Assembly (NCBI GenBank): GCA_006176705.1 | Contig: QRFJ01000482.1 | Location: 186,001-250,000, forward strand | Length of the DNA: 64,000 nucleotides | DNA from: Cocos nucifera | Taxonomy: Eukaryota > Streptophyta > Magnoliopsida > Arecales > Arecaceae | Reading direction: 5' to 3' | Shown: positions 23,355 through 35,974 of the stretch, piece by piece | Layout: every line of letters begins with the position of its first letter | Position numbering within the stretch: position 1 is the stretch's first letter | Notes under the pieces: model-generated | Databases searched by the model: none | The model's input: the letters and a program-made list of their open reading frames with translations, nothing else | Told to the model about the DNA's origin: nothing | Made by a program: the position numbers and the translations under genes

Positions 23355-24580
23355 CAGTTCTTAAATAGGAGGTAAAGGAGAGAGGCCCTTCCAATGATCT
23401 TTTTATATCCCAATGATCTTATTAGGAACATAGGAGAACCTTGTCCTAACAAGAAAAAAAGTCAACCCTATTAGGAATAGGAGGAGGACCTCATCTTGAT
23501 AGGGGGACAAGAAAAGAGGCCCTTCCAATGATTCTTTTGTACCCTAATAATCTTATTAGAAATAGGAGGAGAACCTTGTCCTAACAAAAAAAAAGTCAAT
23601 CCTATCAGGAACAAGAGGACCTCATCCTGATAGGAGAACAAGGGGAGAGGCCCTTTCAATGGCTCTTTTGTGCTCCAATGATCTTGTTAGGAATCGGAGT
23701 AGAATCTCATCCTAACGAAAAAAAAAAGCCAACCCTATCAGGAACAGGAGGAGAATCTCGTCATGATAGGAGGACAAGGAAAGAGGCCTTTTCAACAATC
23801 CTTTTATGCCCTAATGATCTTGTTAGAAACATGAGGAGAACTTTGTCCTAACAAGAAAAAAATCAATCCCATAAAAAATAAGAGGAGGACCTCATCCTGA
23901 CAGAAGGACAAGGAAAGAGGTCCTTTCAATGATCTTTTTGTGCCCTAATGACCTTGTTAGGAATAGGAAGAGAATCTCATCCTAATAAGAAAAAAGCTAA
24001 TCCCATCAGGAATAGGAGGAGGACCTCATCCTGATACGGGGATAAGGAGAGAAGCTCTTTCAATGACCTTTTTGTATCTCAATAATCTTGTTAAAAATAG
24101 GAGGAGAACCTCGTCCTAATAAGAAAAAAATCAATCCTTTCAGGAACAAGAGGAGGACCTTGTCCTGATAGGGGGACAAGAAGAGAGGCCCTCTCAATGA
24201 TCTTTTTGTACCCCAATGATCTTGTTAGGAATAGAAGAAAAACCTCATCCTAATAAGAAAAAAGTCAACCCCATCAGGAATAAGGAGAGAACCTCATCCT
24301 GATAGAAGGACAAGGGGAGAGGCCCTTTCAATGGCCCTTTTATGCTCCAATGATCTCATTAGGAATAGGAAGAGAAACTCATTCTAACAAGAAAAAAAGC
24401 CAACTCCATCAGAAATAGAAGAAGGACCTCATCCTGATAGAAAGATAAGAGGAGAGATCCTTTTAACGATCCTTTTGTGCTTCGATTATCTTATTAGTAA
24501 CAGGAGGAGAACCTCATCCTAATAAGGATGAGAGCCAACTATGTCAGAAACAGTAGAAGAATCACGTTCTAACATGAACG
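23355..24580 (+). repeat. 134-bp tandem array, nine units
   Basis: An anchor word (gtcaaccc and variants after an A run) recurs at 23461, 23595, 23728, 23862, 23996, 24130, 24264, 24399 and 24534: steps of 133 to 135 bp. Each unit holds two related halves of about 67 bp. One is framed by atcagga and tcctgat, the other by ttaggaa and tcctaa, so each half is an inverted repeat around aggaggaggacctcat. The array lies between integrase and the antisense ORF, in the 3' untranslated region, where tandem repeats are known in Tat elements. Confidence 0.93.
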
Positions 24581-24929
24581 AAAGTTACTCAAAAAGGAGA
24601 TTTTATCCAAACAAAAGCTATAATTGATCACACAAAAGCCAGAATATCTTGCATTGTCAAGAGATCGAAAGCTTCTAATTTCAAGAAACAAAAGATATGG
24701 AGGACAAAAACATAAAGCATGATGACCCTTGTTTATAAACGAAGCAGAAAAATATTCAAGATATGGAGTAAAAATCTCAAAATGACATTGGCAAACAAAG
24801 AAGAAGAAAAGAAAGTAATAAGTATGAAGTAAGGAACTCCATGCGAAGATAGTTAGAGAAAATATCTTTTCATTAAGATCGAAAGAGTTCATTACACGGG
24901 ACGTCAAGTCCGATTACAAAAAAAAAAAG

Positions 24930-26962
24930 AAGAGAAAAAAATAACCAAAATCTCAATCAGTATCGAACTTTGGACTGCCAGCATCAGCCAATACCAGAGA
25001 TAACTTCAAGTCCTTAACCTTTTCTTCGAGCTTCTACTGAGCTGTTAGGCTTTCACTCAATAATTTCTTATGCCTTTGGAAGTTATCTTCAACTTCTTTC
25101 AGCTTTCTTCTTAGTATGGCCGACTCGACCTCTGCATCTTTCACGGCATCTTGTTGATAGATCATTTGGACCTTCAACTCTCGCAGCTCTGTTTGGCTAT
25201 TTTTGTATAAGGTAGATAAGCTCTTTAAAGAACTCTACAAGGACAGGATCTCCATCGAGTTCCTGTTCGAGCTAGCCTGAGCTCCTTCAAACAATTATCG
25301 TCGAAGTTGAGCGATCTCATTATCAGCCCTTTGAAGATTTTTTTTGAGGTCGGCAACTTAGCTGCACCAATCACGTCTATATTCATTATGAGAGTCCTTA
25401 GCTATCTGTAATTGACTTTGGAGTTCGAAAAACTTTTTCATCCAATCCCAGCCATATTCTTTCTAATTGGTGGACCATGCTAAATGTCCTTTAACTACCC
25501 AAATTCTCTCTTGTGCGACTTCAGCTTGACTTCCAGAGAGCTTGCCTTGACTATCAGGATCTATGTCTTGTCGCTACCGAGCTTTTTTATTCATTCTAAT
25601 TCCTCTATTAGATGATGCTTCTTATTGATATAGCCCATGACGTCCTTTTTATGGACTTGTCAAAGATGGGTGACTTCAATTGTGGCTTCCGAATAGTGAT
25701 TCTTCAACTTTGAAAGCTCATCTTCTGCTTTCTTCAATTTTTTCTTAGTTTGGTGAACCTCCCTCTTTAGATCCTTAATGATAGATCTCAGAGGAAGGCC
25801 TTAGGGTAACGGTGTGGCATTGGCAGAAGGAGGTGAATCATAATTATCTTTACTAGAGAGATTCTACCATGGCACAAACATAAAAAAAAATTATTTTCAT
25901 TAATTCAAAATGTTCAAGTACAAGAAGAAAAAATGAAAAAAAAAAGATACAATAAAAAGAGATCTCAGACCTCCAGAGGAATGGTAGAGGAGTTCGGTGT
26001 GGCTTCAATTGGTGCAGGCTCTTCGATGGCAGAGGGAGCAGAAAGGACAAAAGGAATAGAATTAGAAGGATCAACTGATAGAAGCTCGATGGCTAGAGAA
26101 GAAGGTCCCACCTCGTCATCAGAAGCTTCTTCATCCAAGAAGCTTATACCCCTTGATGAAGGATAGCTGGGCGAACTCCACGTTTATGCTCTTCACCTCT
26201 GAGGGGGCTTTGAACTCCTCTATTGCTTGGACCTTGGCCTCTAAAATCTGCTCCAAGATCCATCCCTCCTTCTCCGCCATCTCAACCTCGATCTTCCTCC
26301 TCTTTTCAATCTTCGAAACCAACTCTACCTCCATTTTCGCTAAAGTCTGATCGGCAGCTTGAATTGTCTCTTGAAGACCCTTGACCTCGATCTTTGTCTT
26401 CTCAAGGAGACGCTCAACCTTGGCTTTTTCTTCAAGAAAGTGGCTAACTTCAGCCTGATGATATTTTCCACCCTTCATTGCTTCCGACCTCAGGAGGTTC
26501 ATCACCTTGATATTGGCGATCAGTTGGTGCCCCGTCTATAAAAATGACCAAGTAAATCATACTGATGAAAAAGTACATGGATGAACTAACAAAAGAATAA
26601 AAAGAAAGAGAGACGGATTGATTCACCTTGAGGAAAGATCCAAGAGAATCCTAGATGCGCTGCTTGAAGTCGACATCAATGATTCTATCCATGACCTCGG
26701 GCAGAGTGCATCCATCGATTAACTTCTTGATAATTTTTTGATTGTTGAAGGGATTTTCCTCTAGAACCTCGTCAGAACCATTGGACCCCCTGGAGCTAGT
26801 CTTGCATCGGACTTTTGCAATGCTTGACTTCTCCTTTCTCTTCTTTTTCTTCTTTTCTACCTCCTCCTCCCTCTCCATGGGGAGCTCAAAAGTTTGGACT
26901 TCAGTCGGGGAGTTCATGGAGGTTGGAGGCGCTGCAACCTCGGTGGTAGTGGTAGTAGCAGG
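24930..26962 (-). pseudogene. Tat antisense ORF (aORF), C-terminal part
   Basis: This reads on the strand opposite to gag-pol. It follows directly from the P/T-rich region at 26940-26700 through a block N-N-Q-K-I-I-K-K-L-I-D-G-C-T-L-P-E (about 26745-26695). Then comes a spacer with the S-L-G-S-type region and a long heptad-rich part: 26131-26505 is open for 124 codons with K/E/L/I/V spacing typical of a coiled coil. The coiled-coil character continues, broken by stops, to about 24930. The function of Tat antisense ORFs is unknown. Plus-strand frames over this part are shadows. The gene was cut in two by copia-B at 26962. Confidence 0.75.
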
Positions 26963-29445
26963 TGAAGAAACCAGATCTAGGGTTTCAAAGCTAGATCTTA
27001 AAACTTTTTCAAGATTTGGCAGTGGAAGACTAGAATAAATCAAAATTTATTCTTAAAATTAGAGAATACCCTAGATCTAATTATCCGATTACATAATTAT
27101 GGTATGAGATTAAATCAAAAATTATAGAAGAAAAGGTGTTGATCACATAAACATAGATCTATATTAGATCTATTACATATATGTAAGATAGGATCATATC
27201 CATATTACCTGTATAAGTTAGACATTCTAACTTACTGATCTGAACTAAAGGACGAAGGTCCAAGTTGCACACGCATCCAGTCTCTAAGAGATATCCACAC
27301 GAGCCCATGAACCTCGATCAGTAGTTCGATGCAGGAAATCAACATAATATGCTAGTACTGTGTTGATCCTTCTTTAACGGTCGATCTGATTTTTTCTTCT
27401 TCTAGATTTAGACTCTCCAAAAATCAAAAGAAAGAGGATAGAATTCAAATCTAAGACACTATAAAAAAATCTCAAAATTGGAGGAAAAAAAGATGAATGG
27501 AAGAAATCCTAAAAGAAGATCCTCTTCTTCTTCTTTCTTCTCTCACTCAGACATCGAGATTGGTGTCTATGAAAACCCAGCACCCAAGAACTTTTCCCTA
27601 TGATTTTCATACACCCAAAATCTCTCTCTATGGTCTACAATCTCTTCAAAAATCAGGCCAAAATGAGCCATATATATAGAGATATGAAAGAGTTTCGTCT
27701 AGATCAAATTTCTAGACAAGGCAGGACCATATTTGGCAAGTTGTTGGGGCGCTCAACACTTGGGCGCCCCCTCCTCATCCCATGCCATGGACCACCTGGT
27801 AGGTGCACAATAACTTTCTTTTTCTACCATAGAAAACCAAAAAAAAATTAGATGAGAGGTGGCATAAAGGAAGGAGTTTTAGTTTATTGGGATTCTATCA
27901 TATAGAGTCCAAACGAACCACAACAACTTACCTTCCACAGACTTGGTCCATAACTTATTCCAAATAAGAGAGACAGAAGAAGAGTGGGCATGCGTGAACC
28001 ATCAGGGAGAGCGGATTCAATGCCAAAATAGAGAGAGTGTGGGATGTGGGGGGCGTGGAGCAAATGTGGTGTAAGGATGGAATCCTAGTCCTATTAGGAT
28101 TCCATATATGACTTGATTAAAAATTAGTTTCTCAAATCAAATTAAATCAGAAGTAAACCAATCTAATTAAATCATCTAACCTAATTAAGAATCTAATTAA
28201 ATTAGATTAAATCTAATTTAAATCTAAATTAATTTTTTAATCAAATTAGAAATTGGATCGACCTAAGTCCTAGTTGAACTAGGACTAGTTCTTTCTTGCA
28301 CTTGGCTTATCCAATAAACCAATTGGACTTGATCCAATCAAGCCTAAAATAAAAATAATTAAATTATACTTAATTAGACTTAATCTCAGTCCTCTAGCTT
28401 AATCAAATTAAGTCAATTAGCAATTCAATTGCTAATCAATTTTTCTACAACATTTGCACTAGGTTAAACATCAATCATATTGATCATTTAATCCTAGAAC
28501 GATTCTTAATCATTGATCAACCATTCGATCAAATTATAAACTCTAATGTGTGTGACTCCATAGGTCCGAACCTAAGTTGGTAGCATAAAAATAAATTTTT
28601 ATACTAATCAAAGTGACCATCTAGCAATGGTACTCGACGATCGGATAGGTCAAATATTTAGAACAACATCCTTAGAATCCATATGGATATAGTTTTCATA
28701 TAATTCATCCTCTTAATCAAAATGCTCGTAGAACACCTCAGAGTTCAACTATCAACTCTAATCAGACTGTCCATATTATATTTTAAAATATCAAATCCAT
28801 CTCATGGATTATCCTGGTCAAGATTTTGCTATATTGAAATATAGTAATACATTCTTCTCCAACTCTTGGAGTGGTCGATCCCATCTTGATCACATACTGA
28901 CTTTGCAAGTACTTGACTATGCCTAGAAACCTTTCATTACTGAATTAAAAATTCAGTTAGTCCGGTACCAAAGCACGGTGAGTTACTTGCAAGTCACTAA
29001 GATGATCTCAGATCTAAGAGATACTTATACCTATATCCCATCAGAGACATTCTCGACAATAGAATGCTCTAAAGTTGGTCACGTTCGGTGATGATATATC
29101 CCTACATCTCATTTATATGCCATACTAGTATCTCCACACTGCTTGGTTAAGAGGATAACCAATCTATATGGCATACAATGACCTACGCTCGATAGATGTT
29201 GTCCTTCTTATTAACAGCCTATCATTTGATCGTAAATAGTTTTAAGAACTAATCGATAAATTCTCTCTTTATCGAACCTAAATAGTTCTAAGAACTTCAT
29301 CACAACAACGAAGTTTATTAGAAGATGAAAACTTATGATGAAAAATATCAAAAATATATTTTATTAATTAATAAATTAATTATAATTATAATATAGCTCA
29401 ACCGTTAATAGACTGATGATTAGATTTGGAACATATTTTTCAACA
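26963..29445 (-). repeat. Copia-B 3' LTR
   Basis: Complete copy, 2483 bp. On the minus strand it starts tgttgaaaaatatg (29445) and ends at the complement of tgaagaaacc (26963). It is AT-rich and repeatedly contains gatctaa / ttagatc and taattaaat words. It differs from the other copy by scattered substitutions and short indels. Confidence 0.9.
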
Positions 29446-30616
29446 ACTCTCACTTATTCTTCGACTTGTGGTTGCCAAACTCCTTTATCACCAGGGCTTT
29501 ATTGAAGGGGTCGGTCAGGTTCTTCTTTCTATCAATCTTTTAAAGATCGACGTCATCTCGATCCATGATCTTCTAGATCAGATGAAAGCGATGCAGAATG
29601 TGCCTCATCTACTGGTGTGCCTTTGATTTCTTTGCCTGAGCTATGGCACCAAAACTATCACAGTAGAGCAGGATCGGACCATCTAGGAAGGGTGCTACTC
29701 TGAGCTTGATGATGAACTTTCTCAGCCATACAACTTTCTATGTGACATCTGATGCTATGATGTACTCTACTTCGCAAATAAAATCTGCCACAGTATGCTG
29801 CTTGAAATTCTTCCAGTAGATGGCTCTATCATTCAGAGTAAAGATATATCCTGATATGCTTTTGCTGTCATCATGGTCAGATTGAAAGTTGGAGTTTGTA
29901 AATCCTACAAGTTTTAGATCTGACTCGCCATAAACTAACCATTGGTCCTTAAAATTCTTCGAATACTTAAGGATGGCTTTAATCACTTTCCAGTGATTTT
30001 CTCCAAGATCAGATTGGTATCTACTTACTACTCCTAGTAAGTATGCCACGTCTGATCTCATACATGTCATGGTGTACATGATAAATTTCACTATCGAAGC
30101 ATATAGGACTCTACTCATACGGTCTCTCTCTTCAGGAGTTGTCGGACAATCCTTCTTAGAAAGAAAAATTTCATGGTCTATCGAGAGATAGTTCTTTTTG
30201 GAATTTTCCATGCTAAACTTCTTCAACACAGTATCTATGTACGTAGATTAGGATAATCCAAGCATTTTTTTAAATCTATTCTTATAGATCTTCATCCCTT
30301 GAATGTAGGATGCTTCACCCAAATCCTTCATGGAGAACTGAGATGACAACCAAATTTTTATTCTCTATAGTATGGGGATGTCATTCTCGATTAAGAGAAT
30401 ATCGTCCATGTACAAGACAACAAATACTACTACTGGACCATTTGTCTATTTGTAAATACATGGCTCTTCTCCATTTTTAATGAAGCCATACATTTTGATC
30501 ACCTGATCAAAATGCATGTTCCAACTCAAAGATGCCTGCTTCAATCCATAAATGGATCTCTGAAGCTTGCATACTTTGGACTCATTTATGGATGTTAATC
30601 TCTCAGGTTGTATATG
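29446..30616 (-). pseudogene. Copia-B RT C-terminal part and RNase H
   Basis: Reading down from 30616: Q-P-E, S-I-Y-G-L-K-Q-A-S (about 30555), catalytic Y-M-D-D-I-L-L-I (about 30410), S-M-K-D-L-G-E-A (about 30330). A 163-codon open piece (29738-30229) follows with R-S-D-V-A-Y-L-L-G, S-R-Y-Q-S-D and H-W-K-V-I-K; it ends in A-D-F-I-C-E-V-E-Y-I-I-A. Then come L-Y-C-D-S-F-G-A-I and L-T-D-P-F-N-K-A-L near 29600-29480. RT and RNase H copy element RNA into DNA. The polypurine tract, aataagtgagag, abuts the LTR at about 29446-29458. Confidence 0.88.
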
Positions 30617-31546
30617 AGATGCGTGCTAATTTATAGCTATGGCAAGTGCACCAATCGATCAAGTAATAAAGTGAATGAGTAGAGTATCGTCCCTAGAAGA
30701 TTGGAAAATAAGTACTGAAAAGCTCTTTCCTATGCTTTATTTAGAAGATCGATTTATGAGAATAAGAAATTAAAGAAAATAAAAAAAATAATTAAAAGTT
30801 TTTAATTAAATAGAGAGAGTGTAAATTATTAGGATTTTAAACTCAAGAGCAATGTATTACTAAGGCAATCGGTTCAACAACTCAGTCAATACAATATTCA
30901 AATTTTTAGATTAATTTTATTTCATATGACGGTGGAATCTCCTAATTTATTCACTATCCTTTGGTCCAGGCATAACAAAACTATTAATATTTATTAATTA
31001 CCCTTTGGTCTAGGTGTAATTTAAATAAATATTAATGCATTAAGTTTTGTGAAACCCTCTAATTAAAATACGCTGCATCCAAAGCGCACTAAAATTCCCG
31101 CATGCATATGAATTCTAATTTGATTCATAATACAAGGTATATAATCAAGAAGCATTAACATAGATGTACTTGGTCCGTAACATCTATGTTCATCAGATCA
31201 ATTAGAAGATGGCCAGTAATCTAAAAGCATTAAGATCAGATTTATATACTCCTCATGAATAAAATTTAAAAATAAATCACACTGAATATTGCATCAAAAG
31301 AGTGGCTACACCTTAGCCTTAGTAAAAGAAAATTTAGTTCATGATAACAAATTCAAAAATAGTAAATAAAATAAAAAGCATAGAGAAATTAGACTGTTTG
31401 ATTGCTGAAATTGATTGTCTACTGCTCTTGATGTGGAGAACTTGGCGAAGATGAAGAGGCTCCTTAATCGATGTCTTGATCGTCGAAAGAAATAAAAAAA
31501 AATTAAAATTTTTTTTTATTTTTCATAAATCACTCTTACCTTTCTC

Positions 31547-31586
<40 letters not shown>

Positions 31587-32392
31587 ATTTCTCTCTTTCT
31601 CCCCGTCTCTCTCTCTGTCTCTCTCTCTCTTTCTCCCCGTCTCTCCCTGATTGATTTTTTTCTCACGACAACCATAGGTTTTTATAGATAAAGAGTTTGA
31701 TTTTCTTCCAAAATCCATCAAAAACTAGGTTTAAGACTCCCAAAATAACTCAAATTAAAATCTGGATAATTCTGGCCATTAGATGTTGATCAAATGGTCC
31801 AAAAACCACTCAAAAATCCCTTAAAATAATCTAGATCAAGTTGGATTTAATGCCAGTCGTTGGATCAACCGTTGGATCAAATCTGGGCCGTTCGATCACG
31901 TTGAAAGAAGGCTTCTGATCTATAGTTTAACTTTGGGATGAATCTCAGCCATTGGATCTTGACTGGGAGCTACGGATGCCATCCATCAGCGCCTTCTTTT
32001 CGACCGTCCGATCAAGCTTCAGTGAAAACCGCCCGTTGGATCAGGCAAAATTTCCAAATTATCCTCCATGGATCATGCGCGAACCTGATGTTGCGTGGAC
32101 CGCCACGTTCTTCAGCCAATTAGAGTGCTTTTCTTGATGTGAAATGCCCAAAATACCCTCCGTTTGGTCCACCAACGTTGCATCGACGATTTTTTTTTTT
32201 TGAAATTCAATTCTGGACTCGTTTGAAGTCCGTTTTGCCTGAAATTTATTTCATCTGAACTAAAAAAATAAGATCTTCATATTGGTGACCTTTTTTCCTA
32301 CATAAGATTAATAAAAGTATCAATTTTTAAAGAAATAAATTAATTTATTTTATAATTTAATATTTTTATTAGTATATTTTTACCATTTATCA
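30617..32392 (-). repeat. Athila 3' LTR
   Basis: On the minus strand it starts tgataaatgg (32392). It contains a long CT/CTTT microsatellite on the plus strand (about 31545-31650). It differs from the other copy by a few percent as judged by eye. Confidence 0.92.
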
Positions 32393-32405
32393 CACCCCCC
32401 GACTT
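32393..32405 (-). promoter_or_regulatory. Athila polypurine tract
   Basis: The minus strand reads aagtcggggggtg directly before the LTR start. Confidence 0.75.
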
Positions 32406-33480
32406 AGTCATTGCTAGTCTCTTAGCAATATTTTATTTAATACCATGTTTCAATAAGATTATCCATCACAAAGATAAAATCTAGGATGAAAGGTCAAAAA
32501 GTTTAGAAAATACTGCTAACTAAGCATTGAGTTTCAGAAGTAAATTTTTCAGTCAATATAATTAAAAACTTTCTTAGAGTACATCAAAGATCTATAGCAC
32601 TTATGTTCGTGATGACTAACTTTAGCATTTCAGTATTAAATTAAAAGAACAAAAGTATCCTCTCTTATCACCTATTTTGGTCAATTTTCTATACATTCTC
32701 AATTTTATACTCATGAATTAAGGTAGCTTTCACACTGCCTTTCTTTTTTTTTTTTTTTTTTCTTTTTTTTTACTATGCTGAGCATCCTGGCATTTTCTTC
32801 ACCATTTTACGTGAATTTTCATACTTGATCTAGGTGCAGAGACCCAGTTACTAGGCTTTGGGCAATCCACATATACTCTATCTTTTGCACTTTATTTATA
32901 GGCAGGTAGCTCTTTCCTTAAATTCAAGTTTTTTTGATTAGAATGTATATTAATTATCAATTTTTAGTGATAATTGAATCCCCAGTTGGCCTTATAATCA
33001 ATACCTACTTTGCCTTGTTAGTGTGCATGTGCAATAAAAAGTGCTAATAGTCTTTTAATGACCTAAGTAGGCTGCTAAAAGTTGACCAACTAATCTACTT
33101 CTTTAACTCATTACATTCATTAGCAAATAATTCTATCTTTTATCACTTATCCAGTTTATCTTGCTCAAGATTTTCTTCTTGACACATGATTTTTTTTTTT
33201 TTTTTAATTATTGTTCTACATTATCTTAAAGGAGAAAGAAAAATAAAGGGTGCAATAAAGGATAGGAAGGAATACACCTGATTTGGTTCAGTCTGATTCT
33301 TTGGAGCTTTGAAATTTTGCTTGAGTTTTCATTGATTTTTCTGCAAAATTGAAAATACACACCAGAGCAGTAAAAGAGCAACCATAAATTACTGAAAAAA
33401 AAAGAAAAAAAAATGATCAAAACTAAAAAGAAAAGAAATAACCTATCTAGTAGTTCTGATTTATAGTCTTCAGCTTGACT
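32406..33480 (-). other. Athila 3' internal stretch without pol
   Basis: About 1.1 kb of AT-rich sequence with T runs (about 32742-32770 and 33189-33205). No RT, RNase H, integrase or envelope-like motif appears in any minus frame. Confidence 0.6.
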
Positions 33481-34194
33481 TTCTTTGAATTCTAAAGTGG
33501 ATCAATCTGGTGCCACTTCAATTGGAATACTTTCATGTTTGATTGCGTCCTCTTTCAATTTGACATTGCTCGCTTTTATAGTCTCAAACCTATTTTCTAC
33601 AGAATTCTCATATAATGGATTGTCAATAATATCAATTAGAAAATAAGTTTGATTATCATCAGTTTGTTTAGTATCTTTGAAAATATTAAAAGTAACTTGT
33701 TCGTCTTGGACTCTAAGAATTAATTTTTCCTTGTTGAACATCTATTAAAGCTCCTCCAGTAGCTAAAAAGGGTCTCCCTAAAATAAGGGGTACATCATAA
33801 TCTTCTTTCATATCAAGAACAATAAAATTCAATAGGAAAAATAAACTTGTTTACCTTTACCAAGACATCCTCCACTATACCTCTTGGATATTTAATGGAT
33901 CTGTTGGCTAATTGAAGAGTAATAGTGGTAGGCTTTGGTTCTCCTAGACCCAGCTTTTTGAAAATAGAAAAAGGCATGAGATTTAATGCTTGCTCCTAAA
34001 TCACATAAAACTTTATCAAAACTACAATCACCAATAATGCAGGGGATAGTAAAACTCCCTGGATCTTTTAACTTCTGTGGTAATTTATTTTGAAGTATTG
34101 CTGAGCATTCTTCATTCAAATTTATTCTCTCATGCTCCTTCAGCTTTTTCTTATTTGTTAAGATTTCTTTGAGAAACTTGGCATACCTGGGCAT
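33481..34194 (-). pseudogene. Athila protease region
   Basis: Reading down from 34194: a conserved pre-protease helix with M-P-R-Y-A-K-F-L-K-E-I, C-S-A-I-L-Q-N-K-L-P, then I-G-D-C-S-F-D-K-V-L-C-D-L-G-A-S-I (about 34040-33990), where D-L-G-A is the protease active-site motif of Athila elements. A frame shift follows at about 33970. A second open piece, 33502-33741 (79 codons), carries F-N-K-E-K-L-I-L-R-V. The protease would cut gag; it is broken here. Confidence 0.85.
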
Positions 34195-34334
34195 TTGAGT
34201 AATAGCATCTACAAAAGGAATATTAATATGTAAATTCTTTAAGAATTTTGAAAAAGTTAGAAAATTTTTTATCTGGATGCTGTATTTATCTCTCTAGGAA
34301 TGGTAGTGGCGGCACGTAGGGCTTCACATTTGGA

Positions 34335-35860
34335 TCAGACAAATCGTATACCTGGAGACCATCCATCTGCTGGTTGTTTTGGTGACTGATGAATTTTAGT
34401 TGATGGTTCCTTATTTGTAGTTGGCTCTTCAGTCTCATTCTTCTGATGTGGCTCCTCCAGCTTTGTACCACTTCTTAGGGTGATAGCATTGACTTGCTCC
34501 CTTGGATTTGTCTCCGTATTGCTTGGCAAGGATCCTTGAGGTCTCTCGGAGATTATCTTAGCCATTTGACCTATTTGCATCTCCAAGTTTCGAATTGCTG
34601 CTGTTTGGTCCTGCCTAAGTTTGGCTTCCAAATTTTTTATAGTTGCTTCTTGGTTTTGCATAAATTTGACCATCAGCTCTTCCATGTTGGACTTCTTTTC
34701 AAGTACTTGGAATCCCGGGGGTGGCTGTTGTGCTGCATTTTGATTGCTCCATGAGAAATTTGGGTGCTGCCTCCACCCTTGATTGTATGTGTTGGAGTAG
34801 GGATTATTTTGTTGCGGCCTGAAAAAATTACCAATATAATTAGCTGTATCAGTTGTTTTAGCAAAAGGATTACCTATCTGGCAATTGCTCGTATCATGTC
34901 CTCCTCCACATAGGTCACAAGTAATGCTCTGAATATGCATAGCTGTTCCCTTTAAGTTGTTGACTTTCGGCTCTAAGGGACTGCAATTTCAGCTAGTAAA
35001 GGTTGGCACGCAATCTACTCCCTGCACAGCTGCTAGTCTTTTTGGCATCATGCGCTCTGTCTGCCATTGATAGCTATTTGATGCCATCTCATCGATCAGA
35101 TCGAAAGCTTCTTCCTCCATTTTTTGATTAATGGTTCCTCCTGCTGCTGCATCAATCATAGAACGATTAGTAGGAGATAAACCATTATAGAAAGTTTGTA
35201 CCTGAAGCCATACGGATAGTTGATGATGTGGACATCTCCTCAGCAGTTCCTTTGAAATGCTCCCAAGCCTCATATAATGTCTCCATATCCATCTGCATAA
35301 AGGAAGTGATATCGTTGCGCATCTTAGCAGTCTTGGAAGGTGGAAAGTACTTGGCTAAGAATTTTTGGGCTAGGACATCCCAAGTTGTGATAGAACCTGC
35401 AGGAAGAGAATGAAGCCAATTTCTTAGCTTTGTCCCGTAAAGAGAAAGGAAATAACCTTAATCTAATAGCATCATCCGACACCCCATTAATTTTAAAAGT
35501 ATCGCAAAGTTCAAGAAAATTAGAAATATGGGCATTCGGATCATCATGCACGTGTCCACTGAATTGGACAGTTGATTGAATCATCTGGATCATCGCCGAT
35601 TTTATTTCGAAGTTGTTTGCTCGTACAGGCGGTCTCCTGATGCTCGAAGCTGCATCGGCTACAGATGGTGTGATGTAATCATTTAATGAATGATGTACTG
35701 GTCGAATAGCTTCATGCTGTCCTTCAGTCGCCATATCCAATCCTAGATTGATGTCGTTAGGATCTTCAGCTGCCATGTTTCTCTCTTGTTGTAGTCTTCT
35801 AATAGTCCTTTCAATTTCTGGATCTAGAGGTAGTAAGTTACTATGTCCAGTACGTGTCAT
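34335..35860 (-). pseudogene. Athila gag (capsid/nucleocapsid)
   Basis: The start ATG at 35860 begins a 178-codon frame with Y-I-T-P-S, I-R-R-P-P-V-R-A-N-N-F-E-I-K, D-P-N-A-H-I-S-N-F-L-E-L-C-D-T and R-L-R-L-F-P-F-S-L-R-D-K-A-K, the standard Athila capsid blocks. A frame shift near 35420 moves to a W-L...Q-T-F-Y-N-G-L part (34989-35273). Another shift leads to the 201-codon piece 34335-34940 with a knuckle C-D-L-C-G-G-G-H-D-T-S-N-C and a Q/N/P-rich tail. Only two or three breaks, so this is one of the youngest genes here. Confidence 0.9.
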
Positions 35861-35950
35861 GCACTAAAATTTTTTTTTAAATAATAAAAATTAAAAATAA
35901 ATTTCTAAAGTAAAGCTAGGATCAAAATTTTAATATTATTTTAGACACAA

Positions 35951-35968
35951 TCCCCGGCAACGGCGCCA
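35951..35968 (-). promoter_or_regulatory. Athila primer-binding site (tRNA-Asp)
   Basis: The minus strand reads TGGCGCCGTTGCCGGGGA, fully complementary to the 3' end of plant tRNA-Asp with CCA. Six bases separate it from the LTR. Confidence 0.93.
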
Positions 35969-35974
35969 AAAACT

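Noticed and set aside
23355..24580. CRISPR-like regular repeats
   Set aside because: The whole 134-bp unit repeats without unique spacers, and this is a plant retrotransposon.
26742..27038. 98-codon plus-strand open frame with a valine-rich tail
   Set aside because: Shadow of the antisense ORF, and it crosses the copia-B insertion point.
31476..31721. open frames rich in Leu/Ser or Arg/Glu on both strands
   Set aside because: Translation of the CT microsatellite in the Athila LTR; the same happens at 36832-37032.
31938..32137. open frames recurring at 31938-32137 and 37279-37599
   Set aside because: They recur because both lie in the Athila LTR copies; no protein signature.
35951..35968. 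match to the 3' end of a tRNA-Asp gene
   Set aside because: Only the last 18 bases match and they lie next to an LTR: this is the primer-binding site, not a tRNA gene.
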